Positions 1 through 8,419 are shown, counted from the first letter of the stretch. The stretch: 36,266 nucleotides of DNA from an uncultured Acidobacteriota bacterium (GCA_937863115.1 CALMEH010000201.1:1-36266), one strand, 5' to 3'. Notes: generated from the sequence alone by a model not told the origin. Translations and numbers: made by a program.

Positions 1-776
1 TTCGCGCTGTTTCGTTCGCCGGCGGAATTGCGGGCGGGCGCGCAATTGCCCGCGAATGCGCGATGGAAATGAAGCCCGCGCAACTCGAACTCGGCGGAAA
101 TAATAATGTAATTGTTCTCGAAGACGCAGATTTGGACAAATCCGCTGACGGTATTATCAACTTGATGACTTTGCTCAACGGGCAATGGTGTCGTGCTTTG
201 GGCAGATTATTAGTTCACGAATCAATCGCCGAAAAACTATTGGAAACGACGCTCGAAAAGATGAAAGACATTAAAATCGGCGATTCATTGTCGTTTGAAA
301 CGCAAATGGGACCGATGGTTCATTCGCTTCATCTCGAAAAAATCAAAGGGCAATTAGATGAATTAATTTCAAAAGGCGGAACGGCACACACTTCTGCGAA
401 TCTGCCGGATTTAGAAGGGAATTTTATTGCGCCGACGCTCGTTACAGGCGTAAAAAACAAAGACGCGCAACACGAAATTTTCGGTCCAATCGGCACGGTT
501 CACACTTTTAAATCAGATGATGAAGCAGTTAAATTAGCAAATTCAACGCCTTACGGCTTAGAAGGTTATGTTTTCTGCACGGACGAAGAACGCGGATTAA
601 ATCTCGCCCGAAAAATTCGCGCCGGCGGCATAAAAGTCAACGGCTCAACGGTTTTGAGTTTGAGTTTAATGGCTCCGCGCGGCGCGTGGGGACTTTCCGG
701 CTTGCACGACGAAGGGACAATCGAAACTTTTCAATTTTTCTGCGGCACACAAGTCGTCGGTGTGGAAGGGAATTAG
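1..776 (+). CDS. Aldehyde dehydrogenase, C-terminal part (5' end outside window)
   Basis: The frame is already open at base 3, before the first ATG at 63, and the upstream residues (SFAGGIAGGRAIA) match the ALDH cofactor-domain stretch, so the gene starts outside the window. The general-base motif is present (LELGG, with catalytic Glu), followed by ALDH-type VIVLEDADLD. The nucleophile motif reads NGQWCRA; the Cys is kept, but Arg directly after it is not usual in the consensus. The C-terminal half has the expected EIFGPIGTVHTF and STPYGLEGYVF blocks. The family oxidises aldehydes to acids with NAD(P)+ in the cytoplasm; the substrate cannot be told. Translation ends at TAG 774-776, directly before a heptad repeat. 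Family is certain, subfamily unknown. Confidence 0.93.
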   Translation, partial: RAVSFAGGIAGGRAIARECAMEMKPAQLELGGNNNVIVLEDADLDKSADGIINLMTLLNGQWCRALGRLLVHESIAEKLLETTLEKMKDIKIGDSLSFETQMGPMVHSLHLEKIKGQLDELISKGGTAHTSANLPDLEGNFIAPTLVTGVKNKDAQHEIFGPIGTVHTFKSDDEAVKLANSTPYGLEGYVFCTDEERGLNLARKIRAGGIKVNGSTVLSLSLMAPRGAWGLSGLHDEGTIETFQFFCGTQVVGVEGN

Positions 777-846
777 TTCAAAGTTCAAAGTTCAAAGTTC
801 AAAGTTGGATTAGATTTGAACTTTGAACCTTAAACTTTGAACTCTA
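777..846. repeat. Heptad tandem repeat with inverted arm
   Basis: Four exact TTCAAAG units (777-804) begin at the base after the ALDH stop codon. The 7-bp period continues through a short spacer into inverted units (AACTTTG, AACCTTA, AACTTTG, AACTCTA). The arms are complementary and should fold into a hairpin. The element ends just before the ATG at 852. It may act as a terminator or processing site; that is inference. Confidence 0.85.
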
Positions 847-851
847 AAAAT

Positions 852-1508
852 ATGAAAGACGAAATAAATTTACCGCTTGCTTTGCAAGATTTAATGCCGG
901 TTACGCTGTTTGCGATTGGGTTATTTTTTGTAGCGCGGATGATTTCCCGCAAGCATAAATCGGCAGGAAATTTGGCTTATTTCGGCGGCGTTTTGGTAAC
1001 GCTTGGTGGCGTTTTCAAAGCGTCTTGGAAATTGATTCAAGCACTTGGCGGCGCAGATATTCCGTTTTTGAATAACAGTCTTTTTACGCTGATGTCGGCA
1101 GGTTTTATTTGCTTGGCGTGGGCTTTGTGGAAAAGCCGCGAAGATGAAACCGATGCGGTAAAACTTTGGTCTGTGCCATTGATTTTGATTTCGATGGTTT
1201 GGCTGATTGCCGCGTATTTCGGATTTTTTACCGAAAGCCGTGCGTGGTTTTTTATACTTCTCGGCGCAACGACTTTGGCAAATTTCGCTTTGCTTTTTCA
1301 GCTTATTTCACTCACTTACAAAAATAAATTATGGCTTGCTTTGGTGTTGTTTTTGGTAAATCTCACAGTAATTTTTATTTTAGCGCGAGGATCTGACCAA
1401 ACCGTTACTTTTCAATGGATTAAACAACTTATAAACACCGTTTCACAAGCCTCTTTTGCGATTGCTTCGTATATTTTATTGTCAAAATCCTTGAATAGAT
1501 TTTCTTAA
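852..1508 (+). CDS. Conserved membrane protein of unknown function, about 7 TM helices
   Basis: I do not recognise the family. The 218-residue protein is mostly hydrophobic, with about seven membrane segments (for example LMPVTLFAIGLFFVARM near the N-terminus and FAIASYILL at the C-terminus) separated by short charged loops such as KSREDETDAVK. I chose ATG 852; a TTG at 837 in the same frame lies inside the heptad repeat and is less likely. No Shine-Dalgarno site is evident. The stop codon overlaps the convergent DUF58 gene by four bases. It could be a permease-like or sensor protein, but nothing visible supports a function. Confidence 0.75.
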   Translation: MKDEINLPLALQDLMPVTLFAIGLFFVARMISRKHKSAGNLAYFGGVLVTLGGVFKASWKLIQALGGADIPFLNNSLFTLMSAGFICLAWALWKSREDETDAVKLWSVPLILISMVWLIAAYFGFFTESRAWFFILLGATTLANFALLFQLISLTYKNKLWLALVLFLVNLTVIFILARGSDQTVTFQWIKQLINTVSQASFAIASYILLSKSLNRFS

Positions 1509-2827
1509 AGCAAACCTCTTTCTTTGACGCGTAGATAAGTTTCTAAAAGTTTTGGTGCGAGCGAATTTGTCGTAACATCTAACGCCAAACCGCCGAGAGT
1601 TTCGACTGATTTCAGTGCGGATTCGCGTTGGTGAATGATTTCTTCGGCGGCGGATTGGGTGAAAACTTCTTTGATTTCCTTCGGAATCTCGCTGACTGTC
1701 GCGTTTAAATCGCGGTCGCCGATTGTAACAACTAAAGGCAGATGGCGCGGACGCAAAAGTTTGAGCGATGCAATTAATTCTTTCGACGATTCTTTGTCAA
1801 CCAAGTCTGTAAGAATCACAATAAACGAACGCTTTTTTGAATTTGAAGCGACAAATTGAAAAGCTCGCGCATAACTCGGTTCAATCAATTCCGGCTCTAA
1901 ATCGTGAAGCGTTTCGAGAACTGCGTCAATTTGTCCGATGCCTTTTTGCGGTGGCAGATATTTGCGAACTTTGCGCCCGAAAACGACTAAACCGCAATTA
2001 TCTCCGGCACGCGCCGCCGCACTCATTAAAGCCAAACTCGCGTGAATTGCCGTGTCGAATTTCGTTTCGTCTTTGATTCTGCCGGTCATCAAACGTCCGG
2101 CATCCAAAGCAATTATAATGTTTTGGTCGCGTTCGATTTGATATTGGCGTGTTGTAAGTTTATTCCTCCGCGCCGTTGCCGTCCACGAAATATGGCGAAG
2201 TTCGTCGCCGCGGACGTAATCGCGCATTGATTCAAATTCGCGTCCTTCGCCGCGCCGGACGGATTTGCGCTGAATTGCTAAAAACGATTGTGCGCCGAGT
2301 GCTTTGAGTTCCATTTCGCGGGCGCGGCGCATATTCGGATAAACTTTCGCGTTCTGCGCTTCACCCAAATCCGTCTGACACCAAACCAATCCAAAACGGG
2401 ACAAAAATCTGACAGCGGTTTTTCCGAATCCATAATTTCCGCGTTTCGGCGGCGTTAAAAAGTAGAAAAATTCGGCGGCAGTTTGCGCTTTGACATTAAA
2501 TTCGGCTTCGCGGCTTTCGTTTAAAATCATTTCGGGCGGATATTCGTCTTTGACCTTTAAATGAAATGAACGCGAAGTCAGGTTTTCAATTTTCAGGGAA
2601 ATTTTCGCGGCATCGCCAATCGCAAAACGCTTTTCAAATTCGCGGCGGACGGTTAATTCTTCCGGCAATTTGCGGCTGATGAAATAATCTACAATCGCCA
2701 ACAAAATTAACAAAATATCGTAAGCCAAAACCGCCGGACGCAGTGCGGGAAAAGTCCACGAAAGCGACAGCGGCACGAGTCCGAGCGCAAACAAAACATA
2801 AAATCTCCGTGAGAAAACAAAGCGCAT
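1505..2827 (-). CDS. DUF58 domain protein
   Basis: The N-terminus has two close hydrophobic segments (FYVLFALGLVPLSLSW and VLAYDILLILLAIVDYF), then a beta-rich region, then the DUF58 signature: RRGEGREFESMRDYVRGDELRHISW followed in order by TARRNKLTTRQY. A C-terminal von Willebrand-A-like stretch has IIIALDAGRLM and FIVILTDLVDKES. DUF58 proteins are membrane proteins often encoded beside MoxR ATPases; no MoxR gene is visible here. ATG 2827 (440 residues) is preferred over TTG 2848, because a TATAAT box (2840-2845) would otherwise lie inside the coding region. It overlaps the convergent membrane-protein gene by four bases. The family call is firm; the role, possibly in envelope or stress physiology, is inferred. 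Confidence 0.9.
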   Translation of the reverse strand: MRFVFSRRFYVLFALGLVPLSLSWTFPALRPAVLAYDILLILLAIVDYFISRKLPEELTVRREFEKRFAIGDAAKISLKIENLTSRSFHLKVKDEYPPEMILNESREAEFNVKAQTAAEFFYFLTPPKRGNYGFGKTAVRFLSRFGLVWCQTDLGEAQNAKVYPNMRRAREMELKALGAQSFLAIQRKSVRRGEGREFESMRDYVRGDELRHISWTATARRNKLTTRQYQIERDQNIIIALDAGRLMTGRIKDETKFDTAIHASLALMSAAARAGDNCGLVVFGRKVRKYLPPQKGIGQIDAVLETLHDLEPELIEPSYARAFQFVASNSKKRSFIVILTDLVDKESSKELIASLKLLRPRHLPLVVTIGDRDLNATVSEIPKEIKEVFTQSAAEEIIHQRESALKSVETLGGLALDVTTNSLAPKLLETYLRVKERGLL

Positions 2828-2839
2828 AATTCGCGTCTG

Positions 2840-2863
2840 ATTATACAAGATAAATCGTCAGTG
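2840..2863 (-). promoter_or_regulatory. Candidate promoter of the DUF58 gene
   Basis: On the minus strand a perfect TATAAT lies 12 bases upstream of ATG 2827, which predicts a leader of only about five bases. No good TTGACA is found at 17 bp. A 14-mer, CACTGACGATTTAT, ends four bases upstream of TATAAT and recurs exactly upstream of the ECF sigma gene (6270-6283). Confidence 0.5.
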
Positions 2864-2880
2864 CAGAAATAGAAAAAAGA

Positions 2881-2962
2881 AATTTTGCCTGCGAAACATA
2901 CGAAAGAAACGAAAAATTAAATAATAAATTTCGTTCTTTTCGTATGTTTCGCAGGCAAAATT
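2881..2962. terminator. Long hairpin (34-bp arms) after the DUF4097 gene
   Basis: Arms 2881-2914 and 2929-2962 pair at 32 of 34 positions, the outer 25 bp perfectly, around a 14-base AT-rich loop. The right arm includes the first two bases of the stop codon of the minus-strand gene ending at 2961. The arms are built from degenerate 9-bp units (TTTCGTTCT, TTTCGTATG, TTTCGCAGG). It probably ends transcription of the DUF4097 gene and insulates the DUF58 gene. Confidence 0.75.
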
Positions 2963-3806
2963 ATTTACCGCTTGAAAGAATTTTCATTAAACCGTCACCG
3001 AGTGTGAAATTGAATTTTACGCCGCCGTTACCGCTTTTGGCATTTATTAATTTGTCGGAAAATTTCGTGCGTTCGCGTGGTTTTAGTGTCGTTAAAGCAT
3101 TTTCGATTTTGCCTGTCCGCAGAACATTTGCGTCAATATCGGCGTTGAAATTGAGCGGCAAAATTAAATTTAAATTTCCGGCGGCAAGTTGGATGTCTGC
3201 GCCTTGTCCGCGCCAGCTTCGCGTGAGCATTTCAACGGTTACGTCGCCTTTGCCGAAGGTTGCCATCACCATTCCGCCCGATAATTTCAAGTTGGCATTT
3301 GTTTCCGCAAAACTAATTTTCATCGCGCCTTCAATGTTAGATAGATTTAAATCGCCTCGGTTTCCCGTGATTTCAAGGTCTGAGAAAATCGGCACTTTTA
3401 TTTTGTAATCAATGCGAAACGGCATCGAGAGAAGTCTTTTTGGGAACTTCTTGGCGTTGCGTTTCATAAATTCCTTGTCGTGTGTCCCGACGGAAATAAC
3501 GCTGACTCGTCCCATTGTCGCTTCGCTGACAACGAATGTAATAATGGCGGCAAGCTGTGATAAATCGGCTTCGGTTTCACCCTGAACCTCGATTTCCGCC
3601 GTAATTTCGACTTCGTTTTTTTTCCAACCTTCGACCGAAATTGAGCCAACCGGCGCACCGACAATCGAAATTGTGCCGCCTTGCCCGAATTCGACGGTTT
3701 CGGTTTTATAAGTTGTGCGTTTAACGAGCGTCTTCGTTTGTGCGAATACGGAAGCGGAAAGAAACAGGACGGAAAATATTGACAGGAAAAGTTGGAATTT
3801 TTTCAT
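2961..3806 (-). CDS. Secreted DUF4097-like beta-repeat protein
   Basis: The 281-residue protein begins with a clear signal peptide (MKKFQLFLSIFSVLFLSASVFAQ, cleavage likely after AQ). The rest is beta-rich: GGTISIVGAPVGSISVEGW, then repeats such as LEITGNRGDLNLSNIEG and AETNANLKLSGGMVMATFGKGDVTVE. This resembles DUF4097/adhesin-like beta-solenoid proteins, which are exported and have no defined enzymatic role. A second DUF4097-like gene and the anti-sigma gene lie upstream on the same strand, suggesting an envelope target or output of that sigma factor. A dispersed repeat lies between it and the next gene, so it may be transcribed separately. Confidence 0.75.
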   Translation of the reverse strand: MKKFQLFLSIFSVLFLSASVFAQTKTLVKRTTYKTETVEFGQGGTISIVGAPVGSISVEGWKKNEVEITAEIEVQGETEADLSQLAAIITFVVSEATMGRVSVISVGTHDKEFMKRNAKKFPKRLLSMPFRIDYKIKVPIFSDLEITGNRGDLNLSNIEGAMKISFAETNANLKLSGGMVMATFGKGDVTVEMLTRSWRGQGADIQLAAGNLNLILPLNFNADIDANVLRTGKIENALTTLKPRERTKFSDKLINAKSGNGGVKFNFTLGDGLMKILSSGK

Positions 3807-3820
3807 TTTTATTGATTGGA

Positions 3821-3900
3821 AAGCGTTTAGAGTTCAAACTTTAGTTTGCCCAAACCGCCGCGTTTCGCTGGCAGTTTCACGCTAAAGCGTGGACTCTGAA
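3821..3900. repeat. Dispersed palindromic repeat, copy 1
   Basis: It begins AAGCGTTTAGAGTTCAAACT, a 28-base block (3821-3848) shared with copy 2 (20104-20131) with one mismatch. The block contains the small palindrome CAAACTTTAGTTTG. It also holds CACGCTAAAGCGTG at 3878-3891, whose exact reverse complement occurs in copy 3 (31957-31970), and ends GGACTCTGAAC. The ends AGAGTTCA and TGGACTCT are near-perfect inverted repeats. Confidence 0.85.
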
Positions 3901-3903
3901 CAT

Positions 3904-4701
3904 TTATCTGCCGAAAAGCGAAATACTGCCGCGTTGGTTGGTAATTGTTATGCTCGCGCTGCCGTCGCCGACTTTGCCATAAACACGGCGTAAGTCCGAA
4001 AAATTTAAGTTCATATTCGGAAATTTGCCGACGGAAATGTTGCGTGACGAAGGTGCGGTTGCAACGAGATTGAAAGATGCGTCGGTCGGAATTCTGACGT
4101 TGATATTGCCGCGTGTCGATGAAAAACGATAGATTCCGTTTGCCGCAATTTCGCCGTCGAAGAAAATATCGCCGATAACATTTTCCGCCGAAACATTTGC
4201 CGCGCCGATGTTGGTTAGGGTAATCTCGCCTTCGCTCGAAATATGTGCGCGGACGAGAACGCCGCCGACGTTGCTGACGGTCAAATTTCCAATCATCGTT
4301 TCGATATTGATTGACGATGAATAGGGAACTTTGATGAGAAAATTGACATAACCGACATCGTTTCTGCCTTGATTATCTTTGACGACATTGATAATAATCG
4401 TGCCGCTTTGGTTTTGCGGCTGAATATTCGTTGAAGGCGTTTCCATATCCGCCAAGATTTTAACTTCTTCTTTATTCCAACCTTCGATAGTGATTGATCC
4501 GGTGCGATTGATGAGTTTTACATTGACGTTTTTGCTCGCCGGATAGCTTTTTGAATATCTTTTTTGTGCGGTAATTTCAGACGCAAAGAAAAAAACTACG
4601 CCCAAAAGGAGAAAATTGCAGAAGCACGCACGAAGTAAGTGCGCTATGATTTCACCCTTACTATGTGCGGGTTTCTGCAGATGAAAATTAATTGCAAACA
4701 T
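3904..4701 (-). CDS. Secreted DUF4097-like protein, translationally coupled to the anti-sigma factor
   Basis: The 265-residue protein has a hydrophobic export segment (FCNFLLLGVVFFFASEITAQ) after an unusually long N-terminal stretch of about 27 residues. The mature part opens with KNVNVKLINRTGSITIEGW, close to the GGTISIVG...GSISVEGW segment of the neighbouring 2961-3806 product. It continues with short beta repeats (NIETMIGNLTVSNVGG, AENVIGDIFFDGE, STRGNINVRIP). Its ATG overlaps the TAA of the anti-sigma gene in TAATG, so the two are almost certainly cotranscribed and coupled. It may be a periplasmic or surface effector or ligand of the sigma system; this is inferred. Confidence 0.78.
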   Translation of the reverse strand: MFAINFHLQKPAHSKGEIIAHLLRACFCNFLLLGVVFFFASEITAQKRYSKSYPASKNVNVKLINRTGSITIEGWNKEEVKILADMETPSTNIQPQNQSGTIIINVVKDNQGRNDVGYVNFLIKVPYSSSINIETMIGNLTVSNVGGVLVRAHISSEGEITLTNIGAANVSAENVIGDIFFDGEIAANGIYRFSSTRGNINVRIPTDASFNLVATAPSSRNISVGKFPNMNLNFSDLRRVYGKVGDGSASITITNQRGSISLFGR

Positions 4702-5459
4702 TATAATTCAGAGAATTCGCGCAACAGATCAACTTGTTCGATCAAAGCCGAATCGAGCATTTCGCTGGAAATATCGTCTTGCGGATTTTCCTGTAAGATT
4801 TGGTCATATTCGGCGATGACTTGGTTGATTTCGTTATAATTGCGGTCAAACGTATCGCGCACCTGCGGATTCCAGCTTGCGCGGCGAACTTCGACTCTTT
4901 GCCGCCAATAATCAATCGTTTGTTGTTGCTGGCGAATTCGACGTTCACGGATTTGCTGCGGCGTTTCAATCAATCCTAATTTGCCGAGTGCGCGGTCAAA
5001 AATGCTTGGCTGAGTCGAAATTTTCGCGGTTTCCGAATAATTTTTAATTCCGACAACCGTCAGCAAAGAACTGACCAGCGCAATTCCAAAAAGAGCCGCC
5101 GCAACTTGCGAAAAAGAAAATTCCCAAACTCTTGAAAACCAACTTTTCGGCGTTTCTTGCGGTTTGTTTTCTTTGGCGATTTCCGCCGGAATTTCGGTTT
5201 CGATTAAATTATTGATTCTGCACCACAGAGCTTTTGAATTCGGCGGCGTGATTTCAGCGGTTTCTTCAAGTTGGCAAAAATCCAAAATCATTGCAAAATC
5301 TTCGCAAATCTTTGCACACGGGGCGCAAACGGCGAGATGTGTTCGGACATTTGCCGCGTTGGTTTCTTCCAACTCGTTATCCAAAAACGCACTAATCAAT
5401 TCTTGACAATGTTCGCAGTTCATCAGATTTTTCTTTAATTTAGAATTTTCTTCCGCCAT
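4701..5459 (-). CDS. Membrane anti-sigma factor with zinc-finger (ZAS-like) domain
   Basis: The N-terminus has CEHC at 15-18 and H41-x3-C45-x2-C48 (HLAVCAPC), the zinc-binding anti-sigma arrangement that sequesters ECF sigma factors. One membrane helix follows at about 117-138 (VAAALFGIALVSSLLTVVGI). The extracytoplasmic C-terminal half is charged and probably helical (RERRIRQQQQTIDYWRQR). The sigma gene lies 115 bases upstream on the same strand but is separated by a hairpin, so readthrough or a separate promoter is needed. ATG 5459 is taken; Met13 is an alternative start. The function is inferred from domain order and context. Confidence 0.88.
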   Translation of the reverse strand: MAEENSKLKKNLMNCEHCQELISAFLDNELEETNAANVRTHLAVCAPCAKICEDFAMILDFCQLEETAEITPPNSKALWCRINNLIETEIPAEIAKENKPQETPKSWFSRVWEFSFSQVAAALFGIALVSSLLTVVGIKNYSETAKISTQPSIFDRALGKLGLIETPQQIRERRIRQQQQTIDYWRQRVEVRRASWNPQVRDTFDRNYNEINQVIAEYDQILQENPQDDISSEMLDSALIEQVDLLREFSEL

Positions 5460-5475
5460 TTTCCGAGATTCAAAC

Positions 5476-5502
5476 CTTATAGATTGTTTGAAAATCGTTC
5501 AG
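5476..5502 (-). promoter_or_regulatory. Possible promoter of the anti-sigma operon
   Basis: On the minus strand CTGAAC (5502-5497) is followed after 15 bases by TATAAG (5481-5476), 16 bases before ATG 5459. The spacer is short for a housekeeping promoter. TGAAC also resembles the -35 core of many ECF promoters, and the flanking CTGAACGATTT resembles the shared site at 2850 and 6270. Confidence 0.3.
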
Positions 5503-5515
5503 GTTGCCTTAAGTA

Positions 5516-5572
5516 ATTTTAGATTTTAGATTTTGGATTTCGGATTGGTGCTTTCAACAATCCGAAATCCAA
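5516..5572. terminator. Hairpin with heptad units after the ECF sigma gene
   Basis: Five 7-bp units start at 5516: ATTTTAG, ATTTTAG, ATTTTGG, ATTTCGG, ATTGGTG. A perfect 15-bp stem pairs 5533-5547 with 5558-5572 around a 10-base loop. It ends two bases from the sigma-gene stop codon on the minus strand, and the minus-strand transcript then enters a U-rich/A-rich stretch. A terminator or attenuator between sigma and anti-sigma genes is likely. Confidence 0.7.
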
Positions 5573-5574
5573 CA

Positions 5575-6237
5575 TTAAACATCATTTTCCTTTATCAATA
5601 ATCCGCGCAATTTGAGCCGCGCTTTATGGAGTTGCGATTTTGATGTGCCGACCGAAATGCCCATCAAACGCGCTACTTCTTCGTGTTCGTAGCCTTGAAC
5701 GTCGTGCAAAATAAAGACGTTTTTATAACCGTTCGGAAGTTGTGCAACGGCATTTTTCAAAGCGATTTTATCAACCACGGGCATTTTGCGCGGATTTTCC
5801 GTTCCCGAAACGGTTTGTTCCGGCATATCGCCAGTTTCCGAAGTTTTTTCGCTTTTCACGCTTCGCCGCCGAAAGTGCATCAAAACCTGATTAACGGTCA
5901 TCCGATGCAACCACGTCGAAAAAGCCGAATCGCCGCGAAAACTGCCGACTTTTTTAAAAAGCTGGATAAAAACTTCCTGCGTCAAATCTTCGGCTTCCGT
6001 CTGCGAATTCGTCATCCGCAAACAAAGCGAATAAACGCGCCGATGATGGCGTTCGTAAATCATTTCAAACGCGGAAATATTACCTTTTGCCGCCTTTTGC
6101 GTCAAATCGAAATCGGACGCGTTCGTCTCGATAATTTCATTTTCGACTGCGACAGGAGTTGGAAAAAAAGACGCGGGCGCACTTTCCTCGTAAGAAACGG
6201 GAAGCGCGTCTTGCTCAAGCACCGAGGCTAAGTCCAT
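5575..6237 (-). CDS. ECF-family RNA polymerase sigma factor
   Basis: The 220-residue protein has a roughly 45-residue N-terminal extension, then sigma region 2 ([57 protein letters not shown]). A short linker leads to region 4 ([48 protein letters not shown]). Region 3 is absent, as usual for ECF factors. ATG 6237 is preceded by AGGAG five bases upstream, one of the few clear Shine-Dalgarno sites here. The zinc-finger anti-sigma gene next door is its likely partner. It would redirect RNA polymerase to envelope genes, perhaps including the two DUF4097 genes. Confidence 0.95.
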   Translation of the reverse strand: MDLASVLEQDALPVSYEESAPASFFPTPVAVENEIIETNASDFDLTQKAAKGNISAFEMIYERHHRRVYSLCLRMTNSQTEAEDLTQEVFIQLFKKVGSFRGDSAFSTWLHRMTVNQVLMHFRRRSVKSEKTSETGDMPEQTVSGTENPRKMPVVDKIALKNAVAQLPNGYKNVFILHDVQGYEHEEVARLMGISVGTSKSQLHKARLKLRGLLIKENDV

Positions 6238-6650
6238 AGTTGCTCCTAAAAAATTGCTTTCGGAATTTAATAAATCGTCAGTGTTTATGATGAGCCACCT
6301 CCCAAAATTAGTTGCTTTGGCTAGATGATTTTATGACAACTTTTAAAAAAGGTAAATACAAATTCGTCATATTCGACAATTTTCTCGAAAAATCGTCTGA
6401 CTTTTTTGAAAATTTCTGTTATAAATTTGAATATCCCCGTAGAAAATTACTTTAAAACTCCGTTTGAAAACTTAAAAATACAGCCGGACAGAAGCGAAAT
6501 TTTACATTTTACATTCTTCATTTTAAATTACATTTCAGGAAAACAATTGTTTATTTCTGAGAATCAATGAATAAGGCAAGACGTAAGATTTATAATTATT
6601 CTGCTCTTTCCGGCTGTCTAAAGAGTTTTTATACAATTCATTACAGAATT
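6238..6650. other. 413-base intergenic region between divergent sigma and yifB genes
   Basis: No convincing gene is seen. The 14-mer ATAAATCGTCAGTG lies at 6270-6283 (plus strand), upstream of the sigma gene. A related ATCGTCTGAC lies near 6400. Heptad units ATTTTAC, ATTTTAC, ATTCTTC, ATTTTAA, ATTACAT run from 6499 to 6533, here without an obvious inverted arm. TACAAT at 6632-6637 is a possible -10 box for yifB, 13 bases before ATG 6651. An in-frame ATG at 6567 would add 28 residues to YifB but does not match the family. Confidence 0.5.
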
Positions 6651-8216
6651 ATGCTTTTCCTTACTCGATCTGCCGCCGTTTATGGCATTGATGCGTTGAT
6701 TGTTGACATCGAAGTCAATCTGCAACCGGCGAAGGGCGAAACCGAAACCACGCCGATGGTATTGATTGTCGGTTTGCCGGACACGGCGATTCGTGAATCG
6801 CGTGAGCGAATTCGCGCCGCGATTATCAACAGATCGTTCTTTTTTCCGTTTCATAAAACGACGATAAATCTTGCGCCCGCCGCTGTCCGCAAAGAAGGCG
6901 CGAGCTTTGATTTGCCAATTGCACTCGGCATTTTAGGCGCAAACGGCGACATCGGCAACGAAGATAATTTAAACGATATTTTAAGCGTCGGCGAACTTTC
7001 GCTCGATGGCAGAATTCGTCCCGTGCGCGGTGCGCTTTCGATTGCGCTGCGATGTCGTGAAAATTCAATTTCAAATTTGATTTTGCCGGAAGAAAATGCA
7101 CAAGAAGCCGCAGTCGTTTCCGGCGTAAATGTCTTTCCCGTCAGAGATTTACGCGAAGCTGTCGAAGTTGCGCGTGATTTGCAATCGGGACGAAATTCGT
7201 ATCAGCCTTTGAAGTTGGACATCAGCGAAATTCAGGTGGACAAATCAAAATACCGCACGGATTTTGCGGAAGTTCGTGGTCAAAATAATGCCAAACGTGC
7301 GCTCGAAATTGCCAGCGCGGGCGGACATAATATTTTGATGATTGGTTCGCCGGGGTCAGGAAAAACGATGTTGGCAAAGCGTCTGCCGACAATTTTGCCG
7401 CCGCTCGAATTTGAAGAAGCTCTGGAAATTACGAAAATTCATTCGGTTGCGGGGTTGACGGGAAAATCAGGTTTGATTAACGAAAGACCTTTCAAAAATC
7501 CGCATCATACGACATCACAGGCAGGTTTAATCGGCGGCGGTTCGATTCCGAAACCGGGCGAAGTTTCGTTGGCGCATCTCGGCGTTTTATTTCTTGATGA
7601 ATTGCCGGAATTTGACCGCGCCGTTCTCGAAGTTTTGCGCCAACCGATAGAAGATAAACAAGTTACGATTTCACGTGCCGCAACGAGTTTGACGTTTCCG
7701 TCAAATTTTATGCTCGTTGCTTCGATGAATCCGTGTCCGTGCGGATATTTCGGAAGCGCGAGAGAATGCAAATGTTCGCCGATTCAAATTCAGCGTTACG
7801 TCGGCAAAATTTCGGGTCCGTTGATGGACAGAATTGACATTCACATAGACGTTCCGGCGGTAAAATTCAAAGAACTTCGCGGCAAAGATTCGCCGACGGG
7901 CGAAACTTCCGAAACGATTCGCGCCCGCGTCATAAAGGCGCGTGAAATCCAACTCGAAAGACTCTCAAACGAAGGCATTTTTTCAAATTCGGCGATGAGT
8001 TCATCGCAAATCCGCAAATTTTGCGTGTTGGACGCAGACAGCGAAAATTTACTGGAAAAAGCAATGCTCAAACAAGGTCTTTCCGCCCGCGCCCACGATA
8101 GAATTTTGAAAGTTTCGCGCACGATTGCCGATTTGGAAGGAAGCGAAAATATTCAGCCGCAACACATTTCCGAAGCCATAAATTATCGTTCATTGGATAG
8201 AAATTATTGGACGTAA
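6651..8216 (+). CDS. YifB/ComM-family Mg-chelatase-like AAA+ ATPase
   Basis: The start at ATG 6651 gives [22 protein letters not shown], which fits the family N-terminus; this yields 521 residues, a normal length. In order: N-terminal ChlI-like domain ([19 protein letters not shown]), Walker A GSPGSGKT at about 232-239, an H-rich segment ([17 protein letters not shown]), Walker [10 protein letters not shown], the Cys-rich loop [10 protein letters not shown]...ECKC, and the C-terminal Mg-chelatase domain ([20 protein letters not shown]). ComM in competent bacteria is a helicase promoting branch migration during natural transformation; whether this one does so is not shown. It stands alone between the sigma module and the polysaccharide operon. 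Confidence 0.95.
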   Translation: MLFLTRSAAVYGIDALIVDIEVNLQPAKGETETTPMVLIVGLPDTAIRESRERIRAAIINRSFFFPFHKTTINLAPAAVRKEGASFDLPIALGILGANGDIGNEDNLNDILSVGELSLDGRIRPVRGALSIALRCRENSISNLILPEENAQEAAVVSGVNVFPVRDLREAVEVARDLQSGRNSYQPLKLDISEIQVDKSKYRTDFAEVRGQNNAKRALEIASAGGHNILMIGSPGSGKTMLAKRLPTILPPLEFEEALEITKIHSVAGLTGKSGLINERPFKNPHHTTSQAGLIGGGSIPKPGEVSLAHLGVLFLDELPEFDRAVLEVLRQPIEDKQVTISRAATSLTFPSNFMLVASMNPCPCGYFGSARECKCSPIQIQRYVGKISGPLMDRIDIHIDVPAVKFKELRGKDSPTGETSETIRARVIKAREIQLERLSNEGIFSNSAMSSSQIRKFCVLDADSENLLEKAMLKQGLSARAHDRILKVSRTIADLEGSENIQPQHISEAINYRSLDRNYWT

Positions 8217-8249
8217 ATTGAATCAATTACAAGCACTCGTTTCGTTCGT

Positions 8250-8310
8250 GATTACAGATTACAGATTACAAATTAAAAATCTAAAATCGGTAATTTGTAA
8301 TTTGTAATTT
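8250..8310. repeat. Heptad repeat pair (GATTACA / GTAATTT)
   Basis: Three exact GATTACA units (8250-8270) are followed after 19 bases by three exact GTAATTT units (8290-8310). The two sets are near reverse complements, so a hairpin is expected downstream of yifB. It may end yifB transcription before the polysaccharide operon. Confidence 0.85.
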
Positions 8311-8397
8311 AAACCAATCCTCCTTAACGAACATTTCCTAACTTTCCTTATTACCTGCCCGAAATTAACATCTGGAAAACTTCAAGCATTCGTTCTG

Positions 8398-8403
8398 TAT
8401 AAA
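8398..8403 (+). promoter_or_regulatory. Possible -10 box for the exopolysaccharide operon
   Basis: TATAAA, preceded directly by TG, lies 16 bases upstream of ATG 8420. No good -35 hexamer is present at 16-18 bp spacing, so the call is weak. No terminator is evident between here and 20133, so this could drive a long transcript. Confidence 0.3.
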
Positions 8404-8419
8404 CCACAACTTGTGATTT

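Noticed and set aside
777-846. CRISPR-like array for the heptad repeats
   Set aside because: Units are only 7 bp, contiguous without spacers, and no cas gene is present.
6567-6650. In-frame ATG 6567 extending YifB by 28 residues
   Set aside because: Family members begin close to the [12 protein letters not shown] stretch; the extra residues do not resemble the family N-terminus.
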